Assembly: GCA_015680685.1 (NCBI GenBank) | Contig: MNCI01005370.1 | Location: 363,991-427,990, forward strand | DNA: 64,000 bases | Reading direction: 5' to 3' | Source: Gnetum montanum | Lineage: Eukaryota; Streptophyta; Gnetopsida; Gnetales; Gnetaceae | Shown: one piece after another, positions 11,085 to 22,470 of the stretch | Position numbering within the stretch: the stretch's first letter is position 1 | How the letters are laid out: every line of letters begins with the position of its first letter | Made by a program: the position numbers and the translations under genes | Notes under the pieces: model-generated | What the model saw: the letters and a program-made list of their open reading frames with translations, nothing else | Told to the model about the DNA's origin: nothing | The model's database searches: none

Positions 11085-12604
11085 TTATCTCAATGGAGGT
11101 GACCGAGCATGTGAGGGGTATTTGTCCTTGTTATCCTCGTCTAAGAGTTCTGGCAGACAGCAAATTTGGGAAGATTCTGCGAAATCCAAAAAATATGTGA
11201 TGCAGGGCCTTGCTTTGGGGTTGGGGCTGGGCATGAGGCGGTGCTGTGAACTGAGGTATGTGCCGTTGGTCCACATGTGAAGGCTTGCGCCAAGGTCCAC
11301 CATGAAACATCCCGCAGACGCCTCCGCCTCAATCCAGTTGCCGCATTTTTGGCGCACATAAAACACTCCTGCATCTTCCATGTATCTCAACGAAATGCAT
11401 CCAAGATTCCGCTTTGCCTTTGCCTCTGCCTCTGCCTCCTCTTCTTTGTAGCACGCCACACGAAGCAGGCCCTCAAACGATACGAATGGCTGCGAATTGT
11501 AGTGTTTCGAAACATCCAGGCCCAGGCTGCAGATTATTAGCTTTACAATCCTCTGCGAAAGTTCCGCCATCTCTATCTTCAACTTTGCCAATGAATTCCT
11601 GAAATGCGCACCGCATTTTGTGATGTTCGGTTTTATTTTCCCTTTGGTGATTAACGACCTGAAATTAAATGGATTTGCTTCTCAACGGAAACAGAGCCTA
11701 GTTATCGAGCAAGAACAAGTAGAACGCAAAAAGAAAAAAGAAAAAAAAAAGAACAAAGACTTGTGATTCTTTGGCAGGCGGATTCGGAATTGAATGAATG
11801 ATTAACAATCGAAGTTCCGAATAAATAATGATTACTTGTTTAACTTCGTTGTCCTACAGCGAGCAAATTCGGAGCCAAAATCTTTTCCGTTGGAGATCGT
11901 AGATTGGACAGATTAGAAACATTTTTGAAATGTCGTGATAATAATTTGCGAACTGAATCGCTGCCCTTGGTTGATTTCTGAAATCGAAAGCTACTTATAT
12001 ATGCGATTACCGAAATACTGATAATCAAGATCCTCAAAAAAAATATTCAAGAAAACATATTATTTTTGCTGATGAGCCTATTTCAGCTAACATCAATAAT
12101 AGATAGAGATTAGAAAACAATTTCTGGTCATAAAGTTATTACGCTTTGTTGCAGTGAATCAAAACAAACCTCCTCACGTAAGTCAATAAGCGGTAGAGAC
12201 ATGAAATTAACACTACAATCGTTGCACTTGCATGAACTCATTTATTTCCTGAAACAGATCATCGAATCGCAAATACTTGAAGATAAATCGCAAGGTTTGA
12301 AGCTTGTCCGGATTGTAGCAGGTGAGTGAAGAAGCACGCACCTGCTGTTGAGATCGGCATTGGCAGGGCGAAGGGCGAGAGAGAGCGCGGAGTGAATTAG
12401 GTCGTGATGGACGCCGTGATTGGCGACGCAGAAGTGGCCGAGATGCTGGCATGCCTCTCGCAGTTTTTTGAACTGCTGGCTCTCCAGGTACAGCTGTTTG
12501 TGATCGGAGATGCGATCATCCCCTCCTCCGGACAAGGATCTCCATGGCAGCAAACACAAATCGATTTCAGGCAGACTAATTCTCTCAATACTCTGAGCCT
12601 CCAT
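11085..12604 (-). pseudogene. 2-oxoglutarate/Fe(II)-dependent dioxygenase pseudogene
   Basis: Two parts on the minus strand resemble plant 2OG dioxygenases (2-ODD, DAO/AOP/GA-oxidase type). Exon 1 (12,604 to about 12,337) starts MEAQSIERISLPEIDLCLLP and continues with FKKLREACQHLGHFCVANHG, the typical N-terminal DIOX_N pattern. The start has a good context (GGAACATGG). The distal exon (about 11,580-11,085, acceptor TTTCAG) has MAELSQRIVKLIICSLGLDV, then LGCI joined directly to SLRYMEDAG, then GNWIEAEASAGCFMVDLGAS, WTNGTYLSSQHRLM and ITYFLDFAES. The second iron-ligand His (SSQHR) is present, but the H-x-D motif expected just after LGCI is deleted. The R-x-S 2OG site reads RPC. Exon 1 appears frameshifted near its end (another frame gives FALPMPIS, the usual LFALP block). 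No middle exon is visible between 11,600 and 12,330. Almost certainly non-functional; the substrate subclass cannot be assigned. Confidence 0.75.
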
Positions 12605-13310
12605 GTTCCTTCTTCTTCCCGTATGTTCAATACTGGCTGCTGTCCGATCTTTCTCTGGTTCTGTCTGTTGATCAAGGCTAGGCTAGCTCTACACGGCAAT
12701 TAGAGGCGTGATGCAGATGGAATTCCTGTGTCATTGGATGCGAATTTAGATGGATTGATTGTTTACGTACGGTGCTACTGCTGCTGCGTCCAAACGGCCG
12801 CTTGAAATTCTGGATATTGAATTGGAGATTGGTGGATCAACGAAGCGTGGCATGCAAACCTGTGTGACTTGTGGCAAATGCAGGCGCTTTCATTTCGTGT
12901 TTGAACGCGGCTCTGTCTCCCTCGTAAAGTCCACAGCTTGGTTGGATTGTTGGGCCCCCAGCCACGTTCATTTCATTTCATTTGGTAGCCTCATACGTGG
13001 ACGATGCCTACCAGTGTTGCCCATTTTCCTCGCGCGCCCTCCAACTACGACCCGCCATATCTTCCGTAGGCCAGTAGTTTTCGGCGTCCATTCTTTCGAA
13101 ATGCTATAATATATTCGAGTTCGTCTATTTTTATGTGCCAACCTTGTTTCGCGTGGGATTCGTTGTTTCCACGTTCCACCCAGCGAAAACCAAATGAAAA
13201 CGTCAAATCAGCACCGTTGGGATCTTAAAACGTTGGAAACAGTGTATCGAAAATCAACCATGGCCAATGTGGTTGGGTGGAACAAGACTCGTGTGTTTTT
13301 AGGAATGAAG
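12605..13310. promoter_or_regulatory. Likely 5' leader and promoter side of the dioxygenase relic
   Basis: CpG-containing, more GC-rich sequence upstream of the minus-strand start codon at 12,604. A purine-rich leader (GGGAAGAAGAAGGAACATGG) precedes the ATG. Plus-strand frames here (12,759-13,109) show no known motif and are probably chance. No clear TATA box was identified. Confidence 0.35.
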
Positions 13311-13369
13311 TCTTGCATTTAAGATTCTTGATTTGGAAATTTTAAATCATGGGTTTGCTAGGTAATTAA

Positions 13370-13409
13370 TTGGGGTGGAGCTAGTTTACAATTATTTTAG
13401 ACTTCCAAC
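13370..13409 (+). mobile_element. SINE 3' end fragment
   Basis: TTTACAATTATTTTAGACTT followed by CCAACAC resembles the 3' end of the SINEs at 8.6-8.9 kb. Confidence 0.4.
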
Positions 13410-13498
13410 ACGTAAACGACATTATGCATGCAATTCTTTTTTGGGTCTAATAATGATAAATCTAAACATATTCTTGTCAAATTTCATAACACATAACA

Positions 13499-13625
13499 AT
13501 GAGGTGTTAGCATAGTGGTATGAGTCTTGGCCTAGTAACCCTAGGTTAGAGGTTCAATTCTATTAAGTAGCACTAAATTATTAACTTCTATAAATCTTGG
13601 TGTGCACCTATGTTTCATAACAAAA
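13499..13625 (+). mobile_element. tRNA-derived SINE, plus
   Basis: GAGGTGTTAGCATAGTGGTA carries box A (TAGCATAGTGG) and GAGGTTCAATTCTAT carries box B (GGTTCRANNC) about 35 bases further on, the tRNA-like spacing. The body AACTTCTATAAATCTTGGTG and end CCTATGTTTCATAAC match the minus copy at 8,617-8,746. It represents the same dispersed pol III family. Confidence 0.8.
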
Positions 13626-14079
13626 ATAATAGAATTGTAGAAAGAGTAGAAAGTTTAGCAACAATTTTTGATACAAAAGGAAATGCAGTAATTGCCAAAC
13701 AAAATATTCAAAAATGTAATAAAAAGATATAAAACATTGATGGATTAGCAGCAAATAAAGTAAAGGTGTTATATAATATATCTTTCTTTAATAAATTTTG
13801 ACATTTTTAGTATTATTGAGACATGGGAGGGTGAAGACTCCAAAAATTTTGGTTCTAAATTTTTTTGTTTTATCTTTTCCTTACAAAAGAAATTTAAATC
13901 ATGGAGAACTTTTTGGAGGTTTACCTATTTTGATTTAAAATTCTCTTTATAAGAAAGTCCAAATAGATTAGGTAGATGAATAGTCACTATATTTGATTAA
14001 AAATATTACAACAAAATTCTTTTTTTCTTTTTAGTTTTTTGTTACTTTACACTTAGAGAAGCTACTCTTTATGAATGAG

Positions 14080-14860
14080 AAAATTTTTCATGGGATTTTT
14101 CTTTTCAATCCTTTGGCATTGATATAGCTAGTTTTTCTTAGAGAGGTAGAATTTACATATGTGGTGGCTTTACTACTAGAATTTGATCCAATAATATTCC
14201 TATTAGTCGTTGGAATATGTAAGGCTTTTTAAAATATAAGAAAAGTGCAAAATGGAAGCAGTACTTCGAAGATAACTAATTTAATCATAGGGGAAAACAT
14301 CTATTAGATTGAGGATAACACATGGGAAAACATCTATTAGATTGGGGATAACACATAGATCTATTGATTCTAAATGATATCAATAAATATCCAAAATCAA
14401 GCAGCTTCAATTTTACAAGTCCACAAGGTAGCTTTAGTGTTGATTTTCTTCTTCCTAACCCCACCAATGTTAGAAGTATCAAATGTTTTAAAGTAGATTG
14501 AAGAAATAATTAAATCTTATCATTACCCTTTAGGCTTCATGTTATTAATAGATACACAATATATTAGATATTCTAAAAGGAAAAGGCACTTCAAACTAAC
14601 TAAAAAAATGGAGAATATTCAAAATGAAATTTAAAAGATTTGGAATCCAACTATAAGTCTTCCAAAATTTCTAATCATAAAAACCCTAAATATTTCCAAA
14701 GGCTAAAATACAAACAATCAACAATGGTTTAAGAAAGAATGTAAGATAATCAGAATTTTATTAAAGACTTAGAAGTTACTAGAGATTATCAAGTTATCTA
14801 AAAATTTGATTTGAACTAAGACATGGGAGTATCTAAAATAGTCTAGCACACATGTTCCAA
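14080..14860 (+). pseudogene. LINE endonuclease remnant, same type as the 4.5-8.3 kb LINE
   Basis: The plus frame gives NDINKYPKSSSFNFTSPQGS then FSVDFLLP, the same block as FTFIGPQGKSCIDLLLCS in the minus-strand LINE endonuclease. Downstream NNQQWFKKECK matches the W-x-x-x-x-C segment between endonuclease and RT of LINEs. Upstream traces (RGRIYICGGF) fit the middle of the endonuclease. Several stops interrupt it. The RT part is absent. Confidence 0.6.
14291..14356. repeat. 33-bp perfect-length direct duplication
   Basis: Two adjacent 33-bp units (14,291-14,323 and 14,324-14,356), both starting GGGAAAACATCTATTAGATT, differ at one base. This is a recent local duplication inside the LINE remnant. 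Confidence 0.9.
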
Positions 14861-15199
14861 ACATATTAATAATTATTGATGAGATTGTGTGATATCATGG
14901 TGGCAAATTCTCTTAGTGGTTTGTTGATCTCAAGGGTTTCTAGTATAGTTTTTATAGCAGACTTTTTTTTTGACGAGGAATAATCTGAAGATGGAAAATG
15001 CTACTATCTTTCAAACTATAGAGACTATGAAGAATTCTTAAGTTTTTGGTTTTGTTTTATCTAATGGTTTATATGAATCCATGTCATAAGATATCACTTT
15101 ACAATACATATTTCTCTAGATTATCATATTTATCCACTTGAATAAAGGTTTTACACCAATGATTCAGATAATTCTTGAACACTATTAAAGTAATGTTTT

Positions 15200-17255
15200 A
15201 CATGCATGCTATTTTTCCAAATCTTTTTTGCTTGTCGAACTGATAATTCTGAAATGGTTGAGAAATCATTGGATCTTAAAATTTTTATGGGTTAACATAA
15301 TACTTTTATTGCTTAGGAATGGAAAGTGGATTTTGGTTCATATTCTTCTAACTATTTTAAAATTCCTTGTTGGATTGACTTAGAAATCTTCATATTAATT
15401 TTCAAAATACTAAAAATGAAATTATTAGCATCATTGGTACAATCCTTAAAATAAAACCAACAACATTACTAGATGGTATGTAATGCACATTTTATTTTGT
15501 AGAGATTGATTTATGGTAGAAGAAGATAAAATTAAAACTCAACATTAATAATTAGAGTTTTTCCTAGAAAATTACATAGTATAATTTGTGAGGATGTTGT
15601 AGTTATTATTGTTGTAAAGGCCATGTTATTGGAATCTATCTAGTTCTCAATAAAAATTTGGTTTACGAGGAAAAGAAACAAGAATTTTTTAGAAAAATCA
15701 TATAATGATAGTTCTCAGCAAACACAATGAAATTTTCTTCAACAAGTTTTCAATCTTTTACTAATCCTTTTAATTCTAAAGAAAATCCCTCTTTAGAAAT
15801 TTGTTTTTCAACAACAATGAAAATATTAATGTATATGGATTTTACTCAATGTAACATAAAAAGAAGAGGCCTGCAACTATTGCTTTTACTTTAAAAATCT
15901 TAATGGTATCTCATTCTCTTCTACTTCTACTACTATTCTAGATGTTCTCTTATTTGATATCACTTTTACACTTATTAGTAACATAGATTGTGAGATAAAT
16001 GATGAGTTTAAAAAATTAAGTATAGAGGCCTCCTCCCCCATATCTCAATGTTAGTTTTATTATGAAATGTTTGGGGCCTTTTAGATAGGTCCTAAGCAAA
16101 GATCACCTAGGAGTATCTTTCAAATTAGGATTTATCTCCAAATTTCCTTTTTTTACAAGAAATTAAGATTTCAGCTCATGATATTGGTTTTGTTGGTAAT
16201 AGCAATTTAAAAAGTTGCATTGTTTTTTCTATTCCTTATGAAGTTAATAAAGGAGCTGTTGCTATTTTTGTTAATAAAAATTAAATTGGAAAATTTTTGA
16301 ATTCTTGTTTTAACAACATTGGAAAAGTTATTTAGATTATCTATTATAGTGAAAACGGTGACTTTTGACATTATAATATTTAAGCTCTTAATGATTCAAA
16401 AGATCGAACAAAGGTTTGGAAATATCTTCTATCTCTATCTAAAGTTCCTTGGATTTTTGAAGGTGATTTCAATATGGTTGAAAATCATTTAGATAACCTT
16501 GGTGGTCTTCCTCCTAATATATCTTCTCACAAAAAAGAAGATTGATGTAATTTCAAATAAAAATATTTTCTTTTGATGCTAGCTCTTTATTCTCATCTCA
16601 TTCAAATGATAAGCATTATACTTAGTATATTATAAATAAAGAATTGATAGAAATTATTGTTGACTTGATAGATTTTACATATCTAATGTTTTCTTTTAGA
16701 AGCCATACATGTGCTACTTTGTTAGATCATTTTCCTATTAGCAATTTTCTTTGTTATTAATTCTTCATCCTTTCAAAAGCATGAGCATATGAATGCTAAT
16801 ATATTTATAAGGCCTAGTGGAAAAAATATTTTGAAATTTTTATGAAATGTAGAAAAAAGTCCACTAATGATGTTGGTTGGATAGACTAGTAATAAAGAAT
16901 TACTTGTAGAGTTAGAAATTATGTTAGATGGATTGGAAAGAAATTTGCTAAGCATAAGCATCAACTTGAAGAAGATATTGAAGAATCTATAAAGAAAATG
17001 CAAATTATTTTATATTTGAATTCCTTTAATATTCAAAATAGAAAAGCCTTGGCTAAAGCTCATTATGCTAGAAAGTACTGGGATACTTTTGAAGCTAAAA
17101 GTGCTTTGACTAAAAGTTGCATGGGTTGGCTTAAAATTTCTAAAAGGAAAGAGTTAAGCATATAAATTGGAATCACTTTATATAAATGATTCCATCATTA
17201 AAGATCAAGAGACTATTAATAGTTTTTTGGTGAATCATTTTTCTTTTTGAAGGTT
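15200..17255 (+). mobile_element. LINE remnant (plant L1-like), plus strand
   Basis: An upstream region (15.2-15.7 kb) reads YSSNYFKIPCWIDLEIF-like, reminiscent of the DUF4283/PxWxxLPxLP domain of plant L1 ORF1. From about 16,050 an endonuclease can be followed: EWNVWGL, then PWIFEGDFNMVEN (GDFN catalytic block, near 16,450-16,490) and LGGLPPN. At 16,990-17,250 RKALAKAHYARKYWDTFEAK then WLKISKRKEL matches the linker between endonuclease and RT. Many stops occur. It ends abruptly where the family A LTR begins (about 17,260), so the RT was lost or displaced. Confidence 0.65.
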
Positions 17256-17259
17256 TTAA

Positions 17260-18330
17260 CAAGTGATGAATGGTAACAATACAAGCTATGTCGATGTAGG
17301 CTTATTGATGTATCCTCATCAATGCATGCCCATCGACATAGCCTCATTGACATATCCCTATTGACACATGCTAGGATGCATTAACATAGGTATGTTGATG
17401 TTGACACAATCATTGCCCATATAAATGCGAACACCCTTCATATTTATGACATCTTTTAGTCTTAGTCTTAGTTGAACTCTTGCAGTTTCTTCCTTTAAGA
17501 TTTAAAATATTTTTCTTTTGAGTGCTTACAACATGGATTTATGAGATTGTATGAAATTTTATTCGAGTGCTTATGTACTTGGACACATTGGCATGATTAG
17601 TAATAAAATCAAGATTTCCTACATACATTGCAACACTTAGACTAGTTTACTAATACTTTTTATTACTTTGCTTTATACAAAATTTACATTTATGTTCTTA
17701 AAGTAATTAATACAATTAATAATATTAATCACAAACATGTGAGTACAACCAATTCAAGCATAATGTATTAACACTTGGTAATCCTAGTAATGGATACTTG
17801 GTACACCCAGTAGTATATACTTGGTAACCCTATGGCATTAATATAAGTTGAGGATGTATATGACAAGTGGGAACAGATACTTGATGTTAGGATATTTACT
17901 TGGAAAATTAGTTAATTGAGTTAATCATTAAATCTTCATTTCATTACCAAGTAATTTGGAGAAAAATATAATAAAATATTTCTAAAAATAAACATCTTTT
18001 GCCTTAACAGTTAGACACAAGTGTGGATTGAGAAGACAAGGACTTGCGACTCTACAATTCACTATTTAGGAATATTGGCATCTTAGGTAACTAAGGCTAT
18101 GGAATTTGACTAGATTGTTGGTGAATGCTTGTGATTCATATGGTTGGGTGTAGGAAATACCCATCACTCATCATTGAAACTATTTCTAGTGACTTAGTTT
18201 AGTTAAGTGTGCTGAATATTAGTAACTAGTGGATTCATACAAATTAGTTATAAGGAAAATATAACGATTCATCTTTCATACAAAATATTAATAATAACAA
18301 AATCATCTCAAGGCATACATAATACATATT
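17260..18330 (+). mobile_element. Family A LTR, plus orientation (copy 2)
   Basis: The U3-like part contains repeated GATG/CATC words (ATGCATGCCCATCGACATAG). A TATA-like CATATAAATG at about 17,418-17,427 is followed by sequence (GAGTGCTTACAACATGG; GTACTTGGACACATTGG) that matches the reverse complement of copies at 3.6, 32.4, 41.4 and 51.0 kb. The 3' part with GAATGCTTGTGATTCATATG matches 31,900-31,930 reversed. A gag-like frame starts just downstream. Confidence 0.65.
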
Positions 18331-18340
18331 TCTAATATGG

Positions 18341-20500
18341 CTTCTGCTCATAGGAATGAATCTCCATCATACATCGATGAATCCAATCAAATAACAAGAT
18401 AGGACTCAAAGAACTACTAGTGACAAGCCTTAGTACTTGCAGGTAGTCTATGCACATCAATATCTCTATCATCTAGATTTTACCTTTATTCTCCATCAAG
18501 ATGAATAGTTACATTGGAGGGATATGGAGGGTAACATACCTCTATTGGATAGTTCTGGCCATGCTTATGGATAATTTCATAAGGTTGGGAATTAAATCAA
18601 CTAGCCTAGAGTATGAGGTAACTGACCACATCTCTAGGCACTATCAGCTCTCCAAAGCACAACTCAAAAAGAACTAGTGCATTGAGGTATGTCATGAAGC
18701 ATCCAAGGGTAAAATAATCTTGACTCCATTGTTTCTGCAATAACAGAAAGAGGACCCTAATTGTTTCTCAATGCTATCTTAGTACATAGACTCTCCTCCT
18801 TTTTTTGAGGAGGACACTCTTTACCAAAGGTTGCAGTTAATCTTGGAGAACTTTGGTGAGGGGAGGATGGAGTCCAAGGTCCAAAGAATATCCAAGGATA
18901 GATCTCCTAGTTGTTCATCCAAAAACATGAAAAAAGATAAGAAAAAGAAGAAAGATAGGAAGAAGCACTAGGCCAAGAACCAAAGGAGAAGGACCAGTAG
19001 ATACTAATATTCTAGTCCTCCATCTTCATCATTCTTCTCATCATCAAAGTTTGATAAGAAACGTTATGATTGAGAAAAAAGGAGGAATGATCAAAACTGA
19101 GATAAAGATGATAGAAGATCCCATCAAGATGATAGGAATTAGGAGCATAAACAACCAAGAGAGGAGAAGGAACATCACTAGGAAAGGAGGCACAATAGAG
19201 CTCATCATAGGAGACATGGCCAAGATAGGAGTCACCATGAACATGATTACTATGATGAGCCATTGTTGACTACCCGAAACATGCTTAATGTTTCCAAAGC
19301 TATTAGAATCCCCACTAGGAATCAAAGGGATATGAAGATTAAAAGGTTAGATATGAACAATATCCCCAAATTTGAAAAGGGGATATGGATTTTCTCAGAG
19401 GGAGCAATTTAGCCACATTATAGATGGGCTCTGAAACAAAGCCAAAGAAACTCTTAGGGGTCTATGCCCAAGGGAGACTTTCAAAGATGAGAGCCCATTA
19501 GATCCAAACACTACTTATTTAGGTGGAAAAATAAGAAGGAGAGATGAAGAAGAGAGAAAGTGAAAAGGAGTATAATAGGGACCTCTCCATTCAAGAAAGG
19601 AAGGTGCATTTCTATGATGTAGAGGAAGAAGCATCACTAGATAAAGTGGTGCAAAGGAAAACCTTGCTGATCCAAAAATCTGTCATTGAAATGTTAACTA
19701 AGGTGGATAAAATGTCAGACTCTTTAGATGAGACGTTTCAAATTACTCTTAAAATAATAGAGGAGAAGATGGAGTAGGGTGGCAATAGAGATACAAGGAG
19801 ATAGAAAGATGTAAGAGGAAACAATATTATCCTTATCAATAGCCAGACCCTTATGGATATTATGTCCAATAGCCTATATCTCCTCATGGCTCTATAAGCT
19901 ACACTCCTTTTTACTCATCACTACTATCCTTCAAAATATTATTTAACCCCCATTCCATGAGCTAAGTTTCTCTTTTCTTATCCTCCTCCATATCCATCAT
20001 GTAACTCTGCATTGTTTAACACCACTTCATTACCACCTACATCATTGATGCTAGGGAAACCCCATTGCAACTATAACAACACAATGCCATGAGTGTAGTA
20101 AATTTATAGTCGAAAGATTATCTAGGTGGCTCTCAGCATAATCCTCGAAAGAGGGCTTTCTTTAGGCCACACAGTCCACAAAAATCCTCATAGATATCCT
20201 TGGCTACTAATAATGCATCAACTACTTCCAGAAATAACCATGAGCCTCTTTTAAACCAAATGTCTCCTAATGCATACACTATCATGTTGACCCATGTGGT
20301 CATAGATTGGATTAAGGATGGTCACTAAAACATCTCATGAAAAATTCATGTGGCCAACAAAAAGCTTGGTAGCAAAATCAATAATGTAATTTGATAGAGA
20401 TTCAAAGGAAACAATAATTACCTTGTTTTCCCATCAAAATTATACCCTATGGCCTTATTTTGATAAAAATATTGGATCTACTTTTCATGTAAAATAAATT
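18341..20500 (+). pseudogene. Gag-like remnant of a family A element, plus strand
   Basis: Begins MASAHRNESPSYIDESNQIT directly after the LTR. A Lys/Arg-rich block lies at 18.9-19.25 kb, then RNMLNVSKAIRIPTRNQRD and DMNNIPKFEKG, then the open stretch 19,544-19,777 with KEYNRDLSIQERKVHFYDVE and a helical tail. A Pro/Tyr/Gln-rich region follows (YPYQQPDPYGYY at 19.83 kb). Landmarks match the minus copy at 0.1-1.65 kb, but the segment between PKFEKG and the distal part is shorter. No protease, RT or integrase was found. Confidence 0.55.
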
Positions 20501-20519
20501 TCATAGCTCACAAGATATG

Positions 20520-22080
20520 AATTTTTATTAAGCTACCATATGAGAGCCAAAAAGCCAAAAATGCCATCAAATATTGCAGAAAAAGTCTCACATGTTGGCA
20601 GCCCAAATGCTACAATTTTGGGTGGTGAAAAGTGTCAAATACACTCTAATTCTAAGCCTAAAAAGTTAAAAACGTTGGTAGTTCACATGTTGCAAATTTC
20701 AGCCATCAAAATTATTGAAAATATGGTAGGGAATGTCCAAAAATTTACTGAAATCAAGTCAACAAAAAATCAGCAAATCCATGGTCTATTTGAACTAAAA
20801 TTTTCATCATTTTGAGCATTTTTTGATCATTGAAACTCTCTCGAAAACTTAAGATTTTTGGAGCAGAGAGATAAAAAAGTCTAGAGTCATTTTCTGACAG
20901 AGAACATTAGAGTAGTAGACCCTATAGCAGCATTTGCTACAGTGTAGATTGATTAGAAGATTGGTGTAGACCGAGTGTAAAACACACCCTTCCTCCTATG
21001 CCAAATGTTGAAGATATTTTCTATTCTTAGGTTGTAAAAGCCCCGATCTGTACAACTCGAAGCCTATTACAACTATTATCTACAATATTTATTATAAAGT
21101 CTGTAGTTTCTTTGTTTTGGCCATATTATTTCACTCTTTCTCTATTCCAATATCAGTATTGGATTTAGTTTTTCATTTACATATTTGTTCTCATTTTCTT
21201 TTATTTTCATCATTCATTAATAGATGTTTAAGTTCTTAAGTGATCAGCAAAACTATTTAAGGTGCTCCAGGTTCTTTTAAGGCTTCTGGATCCTATAGTT
21301 AAACTATTTTGTATAGGATTTTTCAAGCACAAAATTTTTCCATCTCTATAGTTTTCTAGTGCTAGAACAAAGGCATCCACCTAATTTTTCAACCCAAAAA
21401 TCCTAGTGTGTGAGACTATGATGATTTTTATTAAAACAAAATTTTTATTACTCTTTTTGTAATTGCAGTGTGTAATGCTACCCATTTTCTCTATATGTTA
21501 TAAATTTTAAAATTAATTTTTGCTATTGTAGTGTACAACGTTGACTTAGCTTCATGTTCTTGGTAATTTTAAAATTAATTTTTGCAATTGCAGTGCACAA
21601 CGCTATCCCTTTTTCTTACATTTAGGATTCAAAGATTTATTTTTGCAGTTGTAGTGCACATTGTCTTTTCCATTTTTTGTACTTGATGTCTATAATGTTT
21701 ACTTTGTTTCTTTACATACACTAAAGCTTGTTTTCATTCCACTTAGCATTGTTAAGTATGCTAGGAAAAATTAAAAATTAAAAGTTTTATCATTATAGTT
21801 GCAATGTATGTTGTTTTCCTAATTTTTGCACCACACACTATATCTTCACAAGCTATAGCCTTAGAAGCTGCAACTACCACACATTATAGCTTCATAAGTT
21901 ATAGCCTCATAAACTACACTCTTACATGTTGGGAGTCCCACATGTTGGAAGCTTCAAGCCTTGTATAAAAAATTAAAACCTATACCATATTTGCACAATA
22001 TCTTAGCCTTGCACTATTTATTCCTTTTTGTCACTTAATAGTTTGTGATACAACATCATCCACATGGCCTAAAATTAGGA
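20520..22080. other. Unassigned; degenerate 61-bp tandem array at 21.44-21.67 kb
   Basis: No coding motif. Between about 21,440 and 21,670 four degenerate units spaced 61-63 bp carry an ATT(T/G)TTGCAATTGCAGTG-like core followed by CACAACGC (cores at about 21,466, 21,529, 21,591 and 21,652). It lies upstream of the Tat gag start at 22.08 kb, so it may be the decayed leader or LTR of that element. A CACATGTTGG word recurs at 20.59 and 21.93 kb. Confidence 0.45.
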
Positions 22081-22470
22081 AGTTGTTCCCATTTATGATC
22101 CTAAGGGTCTAGCTATAGTAGAGTGCAGATTGTCCCTTAGGCAACTAGGACTAGACTTGGCCTATGCAAATATCAATGAAGAATACTATAACTTTCTTTG
22201 TGAAAAAATCCAAGCTAGCCTGCTTATCCCATGTGTGGAATTAGAATCCAAATGTTAGTTTGAGATCATTCAAAAAAACAAAAAAGAGTATATTCCCTCT
22301 CCATATGTTCACATTGAATTAACAGAGTTTCATATGCACATGTTAGCACAACTAGTGGATATAAAAGAAGCAAGTGTAGAAGTTAGTTTAGATCAAAACC
22401 AAGATGAACAAGATGAGTTTGGAGCTTATTCTATGATAGGCACTCACTTTGAGAACCACTTACGACAATT
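22081..22470 (+). pseudogene. Tat-type Ty3/Gypsy gag N-terminus (5' half, interrupted)
   Basis: The plus frame gives YYNFLCEKIQASLLIPCVEL and KKEYIPSPYVHIELTEFHMH. This parallels YNFICVKI and REFIPSAFDIIPLSENHHK at 53.8-53.95 kb in the better-preserved Tat element. It is cut at about 22,470 by the minus-strand Ty3 element and resumes at 28.1 kb. Confidence 0.7.

Noticed and set aside
11141-11602. Several overlapping open frames on both strands in the dioxygenase region
   Set aside because: Only the minus frame ending at 11,085 carries dioxygenase motifs; the others are antisense or shifted shadows kept open by higher GC content.
12404-12703. 99-codon plus-strand frame
   Set aside because: It is antisense to dioxygenase exon 1 and has no motif of its own.
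13499-13570. Functional tRNA gene
   Set aside because: Boxes A and B are present but the acceptor and anticodon stems do not pair, and the sequence continues into a SINE body shared with other copies.
17280-17420. CRISPR-like spaced repeats (GATGCATCGATG words)
   Set aside because: The words are short, irregular and part of the LTR U3 in a eukaryotic repeat; there is no repeat-spacer architecture.
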